This document shows positions 23,174 to 36,299 of a stretch of 64,000 nucleotides of DNA, one piece after another. Numbering within the stretch: position 1 is the first letter of the stretch; each line of letters starts with the position of its first letter. This stretch comes from Trichopria drosophilae (Eukaryota; Arthropoda; Insecta; Hymenoptera; Diapriidae). Below the pieces are notes generated by a model, which ran no database searches, was not told the origin of the DNA, and saw only the letters and a list, made by a program, of their open reading frames with translations. The DNA is taken from positions 104,677,501-104,741,500 of the forward strand of contig CM059587.1 of NCBI GenBank assembly GCA_030407085.1. The letters are read 5' to 3'. Position numbers and translations under genes: made by a program.

Positions 23174-24398
23174 CATGGTGGCCACCGTCAGGGAAAACCG
23201 GGAAATCAGGGAAATGTCAGGGAATTTGAAAATTGGTCAGGGAAAAAGTAAATTGTAGACAAATCTTTAAAAAGTGAAAAACATTATTTAACAAAAAATC
23301 GCACAATTTCATTTTCAGAAAAATGCTTTATTTATCGTGTTTCGCATAAAATTCTTTTAAATGATTTTAAATGCTTTCTCACAAATTTAAACAAATATTG
23401 ACGTTTTTTATCAATAACATATTTCAGTTTTGAACATTTTCGACCGATTTCACCAAAAACCAACAATTTTGAGAAAAAAAATAATCTTAAATTAAATATA
23501 TTTGTGGTACTGCTCAGTTTTAAACGTTCTGGTACAATGCAACAAAAATAAACACGTTTAACAATAACACATTTCGGTATTGAATATATTCTAACAGATT
23601 TGAATAAAATTTAATAGTTTAACAAAAATAAATGCAAACAATTTTATATTTAAAGATATTTATCTTTCTATAAAAATACTTTACAGAATATTTCAAAAAT
23701 ATTTGCCATACTAATTTTCTATTTAAACAAATATTTTTATAAATAAAACCTTTTGAAAATGATAGAAAACTTTCATACATTTTTTTAAATCTTCAAAAAT
23801 CTTTGAAAATGCATAAAAAGGCTAAAAATTGTAGAAAAATTTTTAAAATGTTAAAAACAGCACAAAACTCCCAAATTTTGAGAATATTAATTTGTTTAAA
23901 TGATTATTTTACCATTTCTATTTTAAGTAGTTGATATTTGTCCAATAGTATTTTAAAAATATAAAATTTATGGCAATTTTTTGTTATTGTCAACATTCGT
24001 AAGAATTTTGCCAATACTTTGAATATACTGTCCAAAATCGCCTAAATTCTAAAATTTATCAACATTTATAATTATTGAGTAACATATTACCGCAGAACTT
24101 GACATTTTATAACAAATTTTGAGAACCCCCAACAAATTTTCTACTATTATTTTGAATTAAACACGAAAAAATCCGCAGGAATATGAGTTTTTTTTCTGGA
24201 TTTTTATAGATAATATGTTTTAGAATATACTACTCGTTGTTAATTGAAAAAATAAAGAATTTATTGAAAATGTGTAGCTGTTTTTAAAATATTTTTATCC
24301 GTATTGTTTATTTTTAATAGATATCATTAAAATATTGGTCAGGGAAAAATCTGGGAAAAGTCAGGGAATTTTTTTCCGAGAAAAAAGCGGCCACCATG
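23174..24398. mobile_element. 1.2-kb inverted-repeat element with GTCAGGGAAA motifs
   Basis: Ends CATGGTGGCCAC and GCGGCCACCATG form a 12-bp inverted repeat with one mismatch, possibly flanked by AATAA. Clusters of TCAGGGAAA words lie just inside both ends (23187-23245, 24336-24370). The interior is AT-rich without an ORF. Confidence 0.65.
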
Positions 24399-27300
24399 AA
24401 TAAACAAATAACAAATAAATGTGTAAATGTGAAGAAATTTAAATTTACAGTTTATTTTTGTTCTGTTGTCATAAAAAATTTACTAAGGAATTGTAATGAT
24501 CACTGATCAATCTTCTAGATAGTTACATTTTAAAAAGTAAAATGCCAGAGCGGATGTGATAGATGAATGTTTGCAACTGCATTGAACTCACTAAAAACTC
24601 GTTAAATTAAATTTCATTGCGAAAACAAACGACAAAGAAACACAGCGATCAAAGACACATTACAATTTTCAAAATGTAAAGCACAATAATAACTCCCTTG
24701 CATTTTTTTGTGCGATCTTTTATCGTGTATTTTTTTAGCATGTCACCTTTTTTTTCTTAGTCTGAAAAGAAGTAATTAACGTAACCCATCACGAAACTAT
24801 TAATAGTTTGAAAATTTGTTATTTAGAGTAAATTTCAGGGCCCAATCCATTAAAGGGTAACAGTTATTTCCAGAATGTACGAATTTTTCATAAAACATTT
24901 CAGAACGAGTCGAAACTTGTTAGTTGATTGATTTGTTTAGCTTGTCTGAAATTTCAAATTTAGTGGTTATCGGATATCGTTCAAGAATTCGTTGCAAAAT
25001 TTGACCGATACAGAAATCTGTGTATGGATCGTCTGTTGAACATTCTTGAGTTTTGTGGTTATCTTAGAAACTGCAAGAATGTTCCTTGAGAAATTTAGTG
25101 AAGCAGAGTTTAATTTTCCCCTTACTTGATAGTAGCCATGCCAGGATAGCAAATTATCTATAATCGATTTGAACGTCTTTAAAAATATTTAAACATTCAT
25201 TTATACACGTGAAAATAAATTAACTGCTCAAAAACTTTCATTCATGCAATGATGTATGTGTTAAGTTTTATATATGTTTTCGCGTAAAAATGTTAAAAAT
25301 AATTTTCAATATAAAAATCGCCTTTTTAATATGACACACAATATTCTCAAATATTGATAGATTTTACTTAGAAACTTAGTCCCCAAAGATATTCAAGGTT
25401 GATGCTAAAGAATATAAAGTAAATTCTTCAAACTTTAATCATGACGGATTTAATATAAAAGAAAGTTTTTTTTTTTAAGTTTGGTATATTTAAGAGTTTT
25501 TAGAGTAATTGAATTTGATCTTATTTTTTGTTTAATTTAATTAAAGAGAAGAATTGTTCAATATGGCATGTGAAAAATTGTTATTTTCAACTACATAAAG
25601 AAAATAAATATCAACAGTTACTCATTTTAAAAAGTTGGTCAAGTAAATAAGTTAACCCATATGGTTGAAAAGTTCTTGCAAATCCAATTTTTTCTGATAT
25701 TGTTTTAGTGTAACTACTGTAAGCCAACCTTCTAATTATTGCTAAAATTAGAAAATTCCTGATTTAAAAAGTATAAAATTTTTACTTGAAGCAGCTACCG
25801 TTCAAAAATAAAAATTAATTGTCGTCGAATTTTTACTTATTATTATTATTTGTCAACAAAATAAATATGAAAAAGAAAACATTATGGAAGTTAAAGTTCG
25901 CGAAGAGATTCAAGAGTTCTAAGATTATCCGATAGGAACTTCTGGGATCTTAAAACCCCAAGCACACTATATATGCAGTCAAATTTAGTTCAAACTTTTT
26001 CCGATCTACTTGCATCTCAAGTTTGTGTTTTCAGTGCAAACTGATATAATCGATTTTTACTTCAGTACAGTTAAATGTTAGACCTGGACCGACTTGCGAA
26101 TAGGTAAATAAGATCTTACGCGAACTAAAAGTCAGAAAAAGCCACTATTTTACTAGTGCAGTGCCACTCGACCTGAAGAAATATTTTTATACTGGAAAAT
26201 TGTTTTAAAATCAACTATATATCCACATTTCCTACAAATCATTATTATCTCGAAGTATGTTGATGTTTATTTTAAATACGACCGCTTATTATAATTATAT
26301 TATTAAAATCGAAAGCGTTTCTGCAGGTCGATGAACTTATTAGGTAAATAAATAATAACAAAATAAATATAAACAAATGAAAAATAGCCAAGTAATTAAA
26401 TAAGTAAATAAATGACTATATAAATAAATAGGTGAAGTAATAATACTGTAAATACGTAATTAATTAAGTAATTAGAAAATAAAAAATGTTTCAACGTTTC
26501 GGGCACTTTATACGTGACCCCTGTCTCGAAGTATGGAAAACATTTCTTTTTTAATATTAAGTAATTAGAGTCATAATGAAAATTTAATAGTATTTAAAAT
26601 AATACAGAAAGAATAGTTGCTTATTTGTCCGCCTTGTGGCGCTGCATTTTTCTCGCAACCGGCAGAAATTGCTTGACTTTCATACTCAACTGTATAATTA
26701 CCACTAATCTGATGACTTACCTAAAATCTGTCTTAATGGATTAAATAATTATTCACGTGTACACGAAAAGTGCAAACACTTGAATTAATATACATTATAT
26801 GTTGGAATCGCATCATGAAAATAAAAATTATGTTATGTATTTAAAAACATGTAATATGATTAATGTAATGAGGTATTTCTGTGTATAATTTCAATATTTT
26901 AGTTTGCGCATGAATAATTATTTAACTTATGATATATTATTATTATTATATATTCTATATAAATAATCAGACTAGTAGTAATTATACAATTGAGCATAAA
27001 ATTCAATCAAATTCGGTCGGTTGCAGGAAACAGCGGCACACGGCGGGCAAATAAGAAACTATTTTTTTAAATAATTCCATATTCAATAAAATATATTAAT
27101 ATTAAACGATAAATAAACTTTTTTCTATTTTTACTATTTATATAATATTAAGTGTTATTATATTCACTAATTTATCATAACATTTATGATTTTGAAATTA
27201 AATTAACTTTAATAATGAAATACTTCATTTGCCAAAAGAACCTTTAGATTTGGCAATATTCAGTCAAATGCCAATAAAAAAAAGGATAAAATCAAAGATT

Positions 27301-28474
27301 TTTTAAAATAAAATTTCATTAAATTACAATTTATCTTTATAACGACGAGACAAGGAAATAAAGTAAATATTGAAACGAAACATAAGTAAAAATCAGTTTT
27401 TATGCTGTTGGATTGCAAGCCTAATGAAAAAGAAATCAATTACTTCTACAAACGATCCTAATGACCACGAATCGATATTCTCGTCACATGCGTCCCCTTC
27501 ATTTATGCAATGCCATCCGTTTCAGATTGACTTTCCTTTTGTCTTCATCAGCTGTTACGAATGAAAATGTAATTCTTCTAAAAATCGGACTCATCGAAAT
27601 CTTCAAAAATATACTAGTCACAAATTAACTGCAACTTTGTTCAACAGGAAATCATTTTAGTAGGTACACAAGTGTATAGAATAATGAACACAAGTAAAAT
27701 ATCTTAAAGTAAATATATGAATTTATAGAATTATTACTAATATATATTTTTCAGAGTAGAAAATATTCCCTGTGATGCTGAAATACTTATTTCAATGTCA
27801 TAATTAGATTAAACATCGAACTTGTCGAATTAAATTTATAAAAATATATACAACATGTCGTATGCAGTGTATTTATTAAGTAAACTGAATATAATGAAAC
27901 TGAAAGAGCTATCTGATATTCACAAAGAATACATGTGAAAATTGGATGGTAATTTCTGGCATAAAATTTAAGCGAAAATGCATAAGACGCGAGGCTTTAC
28001 GTGAAATGCCACGAGAAATTGCGCATCTCATGTCGTCTCACTACATATCATTGGGGAGTTAACCAAAATTGTCAAGTAATCGAAATATTCTCTCGCAAAA
28101 TAAATTTACAAAATTTAATTTAAATGAAAATAAGTAATTTATATTTTATTCGCGTAAAGTGTAAATGTCAGTGGAGATATGCACAAAATAATAGGACGCT
28201 GGTGACTAGGTGGACACAAGAATGTGGAGAAACATCATGAATTATCAGAAAAGTGTATTAGGAAATAAATTAAATTTTTTGTATTACGGACTATTCTACA
28301 TTCTTTTCGTTTTTTCGTGTATTTTGCGTATTTCTCGTCACTATTTCTTGTGTAATTTATGTACATTTCTGATAGTGCTCTTGAAAGATAAATTTTAAAC
28401 AAATTCACGTGGACCATGAAATATACGCAGGTAGACTTTTCACTTCACACTATGTGTTTTGTTTGCAGTTCCTA
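24399..28474. other. Long AT-rich non-coding stretch
   Basis: Four kilobases with no ORF I can tie to a protein and no transposon ends. A run of TAAATAAATAA-type low complexity lies at about 26340-26450. Confidence 0.45.
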
Positions 28475-28785
28475 CACGGAGAAAAATGACTCCGCTGGAT
28501 TAGCTGATTCATATCAGCTAAAATTTTCGGCTGGAATTGCCGAAAATATATGCAATTTTAGCTGTTTTGATTCCGCTAATGTAGCCTTAACCCTGCTCAA
28601 TTCGCGCTTAGCTCTAAATTTCCGCTACATTAGCAGATTTGTTCCGTTAAATTTGCGGACTTTTTCAGTAAATTTAGCTGAAATTATCGGCTATCCCTAA
28701 CGGAATTTCAACATCTGTCCCTATAGGATAAAATTGGTAGAATCTGCGGATTTTTGGCTGATTTTGCTGATTATTTTTCTCCGTG
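28475..28785. mobile_element. 311-bp MITE, CACGGAGAAAAAT ends
   Basis: Perfect 13-bp terminal inverted repeats, CACGGAGAAAAAT and ATTTTTCTCCGTG. The interior repeats short GCTGAATTTAGC-type words that can pair. The 94-codon ORF across it is a shadow. Similar ends (CACGGAGAGAAAAAT) bound the insertion at 44340-46018. Confidence 0.75.
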
Positions 28786-29939
28786 AATATCCTACGGAGC
28801 TCAGTCTTGCTACTATTCCTAGATATTTTGTTCCATGTGGTTATGTTCTTTGTTTTGAATAATGCCTCATTTCTAGAATCATGAAAGTAAAAAGTTGTTT
28901 ATTATTTATTAGGTATTTATTATTGAAATGTAACTTTTAAACAACATCCGTAATTGGTTTCCTATAAGAACAAGCAAATTAGATGTATCCAATTGATTTT
29001 GCACAAAACTCGAAGGGACGCAAGTACCAGGTAACATTCTAGAAAAGAATTTTCGAATGCCAAAGAAAACAGGTAATTATTTATCAACTTAGAGCATTTC
29101 AATTTTAGTACTTTTTAACTTATAGTTTATTTGTTTGTTTTTATTAGTGTGTTTTTGACTCCAGTCAAGCTCAAACTCTAAGATAAGCTTTTTCGCAATT
29201 TTTTAACATAGTTTTTCTTAAATATGCAATTTACGCTCGGAAATAGCAACAGAGATTACACGGATACGCAAAATATCGTTTTTAAAAATGTCAAAATGAC
29301 GCTCGAGGAGCTGATTTTGTATATTATTTCTTTGTTACAACAATTCCAACCTCATGACTGTTTTGACATGCTGAAAAATAGCTATAGACAATCAATAGAA
29401 GTTTCTAAATCGGCAGTTACTCTATACTCCAAATGTATGATTTTAGGGTCGCTAATTACAAATATGAGGTTGAAATTCAAAATAGAGGATCCAATATGGC
29501 GGATGACATTTCTAAAATATTAACGGATTTTCGTAAAAATGGTCACTAAAGGGGTTTTAGACACGCTCATTACAAACAGGGACTGAGATCAATGATTAAT
29601 AATTTAAAATAGTGGATTATTTTGGTACACTTTGATTATTGAACCACTTTCGAACCACTTTCCCGTAACGACGAACTTTTAATCTCAATTGCAATATCTC
29701 GAATCTAATTGTTAACTAACACAACTGAATAATACAAGTTCATTCTTCGTAGTTCAAAATCAATTATTGCTCTCAAAGCAATACTATATTGCTAAATTTA
29801 CCAAATGACTTTCACAATACTGGTTTTGCTGGGAGAGCTGTACTATGTCGGTATAAGTCTCTAAACCATACAGTAGTGCTTCGACAACCGGAATATACTG
29901 TATCCTCGAAATATTTTTTGAGCGCCATTTACAAGACCT

Positions 29940-29941
<2 letters not shown>
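28786..29941. other. Non-coding stretch
   Basis: The 99-codon ORF at 29224-29523 ends in the dispersed ATTCAAAAT...GATCCAATATGGCGGA motif, so it is probably repeat-derived. No gene recognised. Confidence 0.4.
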
Positions 29942-29974
<33 letters not shown>

Positions 29975-30317
29975 AACGGGCGGAATCGCCCTTTTTACTT
30001 AACTTTTGCCGTATTATTTTTTAATCTTGAGAATTTTGCGAGAGCTGCAGATCGACTTACGAAGATGGCGCCATACTTCACATTTGTGTATGAAATGTAG
30101 GACTGCAGAAACCTACACCAAGTACAGCGGCGGTCATGAGTCGATTTCCGCCAGATAAACAACACTTTCGAAACGTAAACACAAACAACGTGGCTCGTCT
30201 TACCAACAGCGAGCTGCTGCTTGGAACGAACTCGAAAAATTGTTCACCAGACGGGGATCGAACTCACGACCTACGACTTCGTAGTCCAGTGCGTTAACCG
30301 CCTGAGCCACGAAGCCG
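29942..30317 (-). mobile_element. tRNA-derived SINE, copy 1
   Basis: Read on the - strand, a tRNA-like head starts at 30317 (GGCTTCGTGGCTCAGGCGG) with A box TGGCTCAGGCGG (30299-30310) and B box GAGTTCGATCCC (30254-30265), the internal RNA polymerase III promoter. About 290 bp of body follow, then a small hairpin (GGGCGATTCCGCCC) and a 29-base A tail (29942-29970). A second copy lies at 49291-49657. SINEs of this kind depend on a LINE for mobility. No clear target duplication was found. Confidence 0.85.
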
Positions 30318-31122
30318 TTTAGAACTAATAATACAACTGTGTTTTAATCAGTTCTACTCATTAGTCATTGCATTAAATTAATTTGTTACTTTTTCGCTGT
30401 GTTGTGTGCTAAACACTGCAAAAATCGCATTTTTTTTTTTATTTCGGGAATTTTTATCTCGGAAATGCGCCATCGTGCGCAAAAGTTACATAGAACCTCT
30501 TTTGGTCAGAATTGCCCGAAGAATATAAGAAAATTTTGTAGGAAGCGAAAAGTAAAAAAATTATATTTAATTGTTTAAACAAATTGTTATAAACAATGAC
30601 GGACCATCCGGAGAGCTTTCCACCCTAAAAATTCGGATTCAGTGACCCAAAATACGTAAAAAATAACGAGGTGGATCCGGCGACTTGAAACATGTCGTGC
30701 GTGCCAGTGCTAGATGTGCGTATATTTACAGACAAAAAACAGCGTTAGTAAAACTTCAATAAATGGCGAAGGTTTAAAATGAATGATTAACACTAACTTT
30801 CTGCTTGAAATATAAGGTCGGAAGAAGAGTTTAAGCATAGGTAGATCAAAACAAAATTATATGTATCGATGTGGCAGTGTGCTGAATACTACAAAAATCG
30901 ATTTTTTTTTTATTTCGGGAATTTGTATCTCGAGAATACGCCATCGTACGCAAAAGTTACTAAAGACCTTTTTTGTTTAGAATGGCCCAAGAAATAAAAA
31001 AAATTTTTTGGACCAAAAAATTTAAAATTGCTTAATTGTTTAAAAAAAATTGTTATAAACAATTTCGGCCCACTCGGAGAGCAATCCACCCTCGAAATTC
31101 GGATTCAGCGGCCCAAAATACG
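30318..31122. repeat. Direct repeat, two copies about 473 bp apart
   Basis: About 240 bp at 30416-30656 recur at 30889-31122. Shared blocks include TTTTTTATTTCGGGAATTT, CGCAAAAGTTAC and ATTCGGATTCAG. The copies are diverged, and the spacer between them is unlike either. Confidence 0.7.
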
Positions 31123-32239
31123 TCGGAAACACCTTATTGCATAAGGGGACCTATAAAAGGCTACGAAACGGTCCCTGCTCCTACACTACTCCCCGATCGT
31201 CACTTTTTTCACATCTTCGTTCGATCTTTCAAACTCTCGAATATTTAAATAGACTACGACGTCATATCACACACCGATATTATACTATTCGAATTACAAA
31301 TAATTGTATCGAGATCGTCACCATTTCGAAGGGCCTTTTACATAATTAAGTTTTGGAACTGAATATTTAAAAACTGATCACAGATTCGTAATTAGCGACC
31401 CCGAAAACCCCCGAGTAACGATTTTCAAGCCAATTGCCTAACAATTGAACAACGTTTATTGCATATATTTTTGACACTCTTTTTGAAAAATACCCCTAAA
31501 ATCTAAGGGTTAGTTTGACCAAAACACCCCCGTTTCACCTAAAATCAATAAAAACTTACTTTTTCTACCTTAAGAAAAAGTTTTCAACCGTTTAAATCAA
31601 AATCCCAAGGGGGCGAAATATAGGCCTTAGGGGCCCTCTTCCTTTAATTATGTACACACACTAACTACCATTTTGGAGGAGACATTTTTAATATTGCAAA
31701 TCTGACTACGAATTTATTACCCACTCCAAAAAAGGATTCATGCTGAAAATAAAAAAAAAGTAATATAAATATTAATACTGTTTATCCTCCATACTGGATC
31801 TAACATATTGAACGTCATCATTTATAGATTTACTTTTAGAAGTCAGATTTTCCACAATAAAAAAAATCTAACTTCCTACTTGTATGTGTGTCCGGTAATC
31901 AAGGTTCAGGCTCACAATTGCGGCGATATAGCATTCATCATCAAACGTGATATCGTTTGACGATTAATTGCGAGATTGCTCAAATACACAATAGAAGTTG
32001 TGTATGGTTGAGTGTAAATATATTCTGTACAGTGTATGTATAGAGAAACAAAATATAAACAATAAAAGGAACCGTCAAATTCCACTGAAATAGTGCAGAA
32101 TTAGAGCCAAGTTCGAACGATTATGTCGAATACTTCGTATGTTTACGTTTATTAATTTTATTGATGATGTAAAGGAACATCGCAGTGTAACATTTACCGT
32201 CAGTTTCATATTCGCAGGTATGGATCTTAAGAACGTGTA
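31123..32239. other. Non-coding stretch
   Basis: No gene recognised. The two overlapping 70-codon ORFs near 31036-31349 cover part of the repeat and show no family features. Confidence 0.4.
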
Positions 32240-32518
32240 TTATCTTACAATAATTCTGTTATATTCTATATAAATAATATACTTCCTACGTTCTTTGTAG
32301 GTATTACAGTTTTCTTCATCATCTGCTGAGTGATTTATAGGATTGTAGAATTTAAATCGTTTATTCGTTTGATTACAATTAGCACACTGTTTTTTATCTT
32401 TTTGTGTACATACTTTTGAACCATGGTCTTCTGCACAGAAATTACACACATTGCTTGCATTTTGGCATTTTACTGCATTATGTCCGTAGCCGCAACATTT
32501 TTGTATTCTCACATTTTG
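32240..32518 (-). pseudogene. Non-LTR retrotransposon ORF1 fragment (zinc knuckles)
   Basis: The - strand frame carries clustered CCHC-type zinc knuckles: CNFCAEDHGSKVC is intact, CANCNQTNKRF...NHSADDEENC is a stretched one, and a first knuckle (KCCGYGHNAVKC) has lost part of its spacing. This layout is typical of the nucleic-acid-binding ORF1 of Jockey/R1/CR1-like LINEs. The rest of ORF1 and ORF2 are absent; it is a broken fragment. Confidence 0.7.
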
Positions 32519-33202
32519 CTAACCGTAAAAATCTCACTATATTCAATTCAGTAAAATCGCTTTTGTAAAAGTGATGTTTTCACTTTAGTATATGTGTGAA
32601 TTGCAGTGAAATCTCGAAAAACGGCATTATGTCACTTTAAGTAAAATTGACATTTTACTTTTAGAATTTTAGAGTGTAATTATTTCTTTTACGCGAATTC
32701 CAATAAATAACTTGTGAAACGCAGTAATATTATAAGTTTTTATATTAATATTCTTATTAAATATGGTTGAATGTGAATAGAAAACATCGGAGCATTTTGA
32801 CTTTCCGTGAAAGAATTCTATATATTCCGGCAATATTTTTGTGCTAAATTTGGAATATTATTGTGTAATGATTACAAATTTCCTTTTCTTAATGTATTTT
32901 CCAAGTCCGGTTTATTGTTCACGAAGTAATTCGAGGTGATGAAATCATAATACATACCAATGTCAAGCAATAAAATCCCAGGTCTCGAAGGTCAGGTATA
33001 AACCAACATTCATTTCTAAATGTAAATAAGTTTCCTAATCTGCAACCGGGTGGCATAAGTCCCATCAGATGTACATATATGTTGCGTACATGCAATTGTA
33101 GAATTTATAAATCTTTCTTTCTTCTCTGACTCTTTCTTAAGTGAAATGTTCTTCGTTGTATTTGTATCGTATGTCAGATTTAGTTGGTGTTTTAAATAAA
33201 TA
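32519..33202. other. Non-coding stretch
   Basis: AT-rich; contains some GTAAAATTGAC-type words near 32550-32670 but no clear element or gene. Confidence 0.35.
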
Positions 33203-33243
33203 GGACAGTTGACGTTTCGGTCATTTGTTTTGACCCTCTTCAG
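33203..33243 (-). ncRNA. Hammerhead-ribozyme-like motif of a Penelope-like element
   Basis: On the - strand: CTGAAGA (33243-33237) matches the CUGANGA core. A 5-bp stem II follows (GGTCA/TGACC, 33235-33231 and 33223-33219, 7-nt loop), then GAAA (33218-33215). A short stem III (ACG/TGT around a 5-nt loop) comes next, then C at 33204 in a GUC cleavage triplet. Stem I is only partly paired and AU-rich. Hammerheads are reported in Penelope-like elements, and a Penelope-type RT fragment lies upstream on the same strand. Activity is inferred. Confidence 0.5.
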
Positions 33244-33897
33244 ATATATTTCTGTATATGTAAAAAAATTACAAAATAATATATATTATGATGCTAAAAT
33301 TACAATAATGAAAAACTCTTTTGAATATTTCTGACCAACTTTTCAGTATGTTTTGTTTTGGGAATTGTGATTTTATTTAAATTTTGTATCTGTTTACCTG
33401 TATTTAATTATTGTTGTGTTGGTTTGAATTTGTAGAATATGCCGGTTTTGTAGATATTGACTGTTATTGACTGGAAAAAACTTATTTTTATGAGTTTTCA
33501 CTCAGTAAGCAGACGAAAACCAAAAAAAAAGAAAAAAGAATAAAGAATTTTAATTATTTATAAAAAAAAGAAGAGTAGAAAATTGCACTATGATTAAATT
33601 TTGTTAGAATGAAAAAAAAGACTTTTGTCTGAGTAGAATTTAAAAATATAGAATTTAAAAATATAGAATAGTCGGATGGAAGGTAGCCCTGGAAGTTATA
33701 TATTCTTTAGTCAAACCTAATGAATCCTTTAAAAAACTCGTTATTTTATTTTGAGAACATTTTGTACATTTCTTATTAAAATTAAAATTAGAATACAAGA
33801 CCGTTCCTTTATCCTACAAGAAGGAGCCGCCATCTTGCCTGTCTGGACCAATTAGAATCAGAGAACCGTTGCTGTACTTTTCAGAACACCCAAAATG

Positions 33898-34265
33898 AAA
33901 TAATGATTGTTTTTACAGAATTATTGAAACATCGCATAATATTTCTGTAACATTGCAGCATTGTTGCATTGTGATATATTGCAACGTATTACCCATCAGA
34001 AATATTGAAGCGATATTGCTTTGCAGCATTCATGATACATATTCATGAATTGCAATATAGCTGCAATGTTGCATTGCCATAAATTATAACGCAATATTGA
34101 TGCATTATTTCAGAACAATTTAGTGGTAATATATCACATATCAATATTCTGCAATATTTAAAAAAATTTTGTTTCCATATATCATAATACAATATTGATG
34201 CAATATTTCTGCAATATTGCAGCATCACAGAAATATTCTACAATATTGCTGCAATATATTTTGCC
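33898..34265. repeat. AATATTGCAGCAATATTG-rich palindromic repeat
   Basis: Dense repetition of GCAATATTGC-like self-complementary words over about 370 bp, possibly a MITE. Similar words recur at 40330-40410. Confidence 0.5.
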
Positions 34266-34386
34266 GTACAAGTGACTATCTCGTCTTCAATTTTGTATGG
34301 AGGTTTTTTTAAATTACGTTCTTTCTTTTATTGGGGTCAACCTTATCTATTTTAGTGGCATATAATTTATTTAAACTATTATGATT

Positions 34387-34650
34387 TTAAGTGGCGATAT
34401 TATTGTCGTAGGGTCTAAGGCTCTTTCTAATTTGCGCTGTTAGGTTCCCACAATGTGGTATTACCAACATCTTGCAGTGAATCTGATCTGGAGTATCGTT
34501 TGGTTTACCTGCTTGTTCTGTATTTAAAAAACGTATTCTTTCGTAAATGGTTGAGTTGAAATAAGGGGCTGAGTAGTTATTGTTTAAAATGCGTTTAATG
34601 TAGTTGATAATTTTATGGTGACATTTTTTGTCAGAAAGGGCGAAATTTTG
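34387..34650 (-). pseudogene. Penelope-like element reverse transcriptase fragment
   Basis: A - strand frame open from about 34650 to a TAA at 34387 encodes about 87 residues including YSAPYFNSTIYERIRFLN and HCKMLVIPHCGNLTAQIRKS. The last block resembles the segment after the RT fingers-palm in Penelope-like retroelements (IPYV..LSEKI pattern). There is no start, and a stop lies immediately upstream, so it is a remnant. The hammerhead-like motif at 33203 is about 1.1 kb downstream on the same strand. Confidence 0.55.
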
Positions 34651-35353
34651 AGTTTTTTATGAGATAATTGCAAAAAACCATAAATTATGGTGGTTTTTTA
34701 AGATTTTTAACATGAAAATAAAATTTGCGCCAATTTTCATTAACATTTTGGTATACCATGGTACATTAAAATCGGTTGGGGGACGTTTTCGGAAGTTTAA
34801 CCAAATCGAACGATATTTTTTGATATTCTATGCGTCAAATTCGTGCGCCGTTTTTTGTGGGTCAAATACATACGATGTTATGCACGAGTGATGACCGCGT
34901 CGCAGGACTACCCGATGAAAACCCAAAATGACATAATCTTCGTAAGAGTTTTGAAATGACATACTATTTGTTAGAGCCGTCGATATTTGGCAAGAAGAAA
35001 TCATTTTTGTAAGAATTCAATGTGGAAATGTCCTTCGGACATGTCGATCATTCACATTTTTATCCTCATTTGACGGGACTATTATAATCATTGTGAAGGA
35101 AATGTCTCAAATCTTTTTTAAGATTTAAATGACCTTTTATGGCAGTTTTTTTCAATATATCGGGCAAGATATGGCCAACCGTCAAATTCTATCACCGTAT
35201 TCGTAATCAATGATTAAAAATACAGAAGGTAACGTGCCACCTTTTTTTCCTAGTGACTCAGTCATTCCCGAAATGGACCAAAGGGCAAAAAACAAGTCTT
35301 CAAAATCGATCTAGTCCAACAATTTTAAATATTTTCAACCAAAAATATTTGTA
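34651..35353. other. Non-coding stretch
   Basis: No gene or repeat boundary recognised. Confidence 0.35.
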
Positions 35354-35883
35354 CACTACCGTGCAAAAGTCTTTGGACACCAGATTCTTTAAAGTTTTCG
35401 TCGCCATATTCTTTTCTGAACGAATGAATATTTCACAAAAATACAGTTTTGAACTTGTTTATTATAGAAGACACACATTCAACACCAATATATATATATA
35501 TCAATTACATGGGACTCGGAGTAAATTAAATCAAACTTTCTTTTCATCGAAAAACCCACCCTAAATATGCAGATTTTAGTACATTATGAACCACAGGTTT
35601 CTTGAAACATTCACAATAAACAAACGACGATCAACATTAGCTTTAAGTATATTTTGTATCAATATTGTCATACTCAGTAAACCCAACCTTTGAAACATAT
35701 AAGTCTAAAACGACATTTAACATAGCGCATTGTTACTGCTGTAGTCAAAACATATTCAGATTATTTAAAAAGCTGCTATCACCTACTTCCGTTAATATTC
35801 AGAGCTTTAAATCAAATATTTCTTACGTTTTTTGCTTATTATATACGAAAAATTAAGTGTCCTAAGACTTTTGCACGGTGGTG
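35354..35883. mobile_element. Tc1-like MITE
   Basis: Terminal inverted repeats CACTACCGTGCAAAAGTCTT-like on the left and the complement on the right (AGACTTTTGCACGGTGGTG), flanked by TA (35352-35353, 35884-35885). Such ends are typical of Tc1/mariner elements. The interior lacks a transposase; the ORFs at 35253 and 35665 show no catalytic motif. Confidence 0.8.
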
Positions 35884-36299
35884 TACATGTGTTTCTTTCC
35901 CTTTTATATAATCTCTAGTATGGATTTGTTCTTATGTCATATCTTTCAAAAAATAAAAATTCCTAATCATGACAAATTTTTTTTCTAAATACCATTTATT
36001 TTTAGAAGAAAATAGTACCAAATGACAATATTTACAAGTGTGTGACGTTTACATATCCAACGGCCTAAATTCCAGCTTGCTTCTCCCCTTAAGGATTATA
36101 GAGTGTAGGGTTGAATACTCGCGATGTCGGAAAATACCTCATTTTGTATACGCGTCGTTAATTTATTGTCTACCAAATTCGCAGCACTGTTGCAGGGACA
36201 TTATTACCGAGCATATTCGAACACGTCAACCGCTTATTTGGAATCCAATTCCTGCCATCCTATTGGTTGCACGATAAACCTGGGTGACTGGGCAGGTAG

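Noticed and set aside
28416..28700. 94-codon + strand ORF
   Set aside because: It lies across a 311-bp MITE with perfect inverted ends.
30230..30317. tRNA gene on the - strand
   Set aside because: It is the head of a SINE with a body and A tail, repeated at 49.6 kb.
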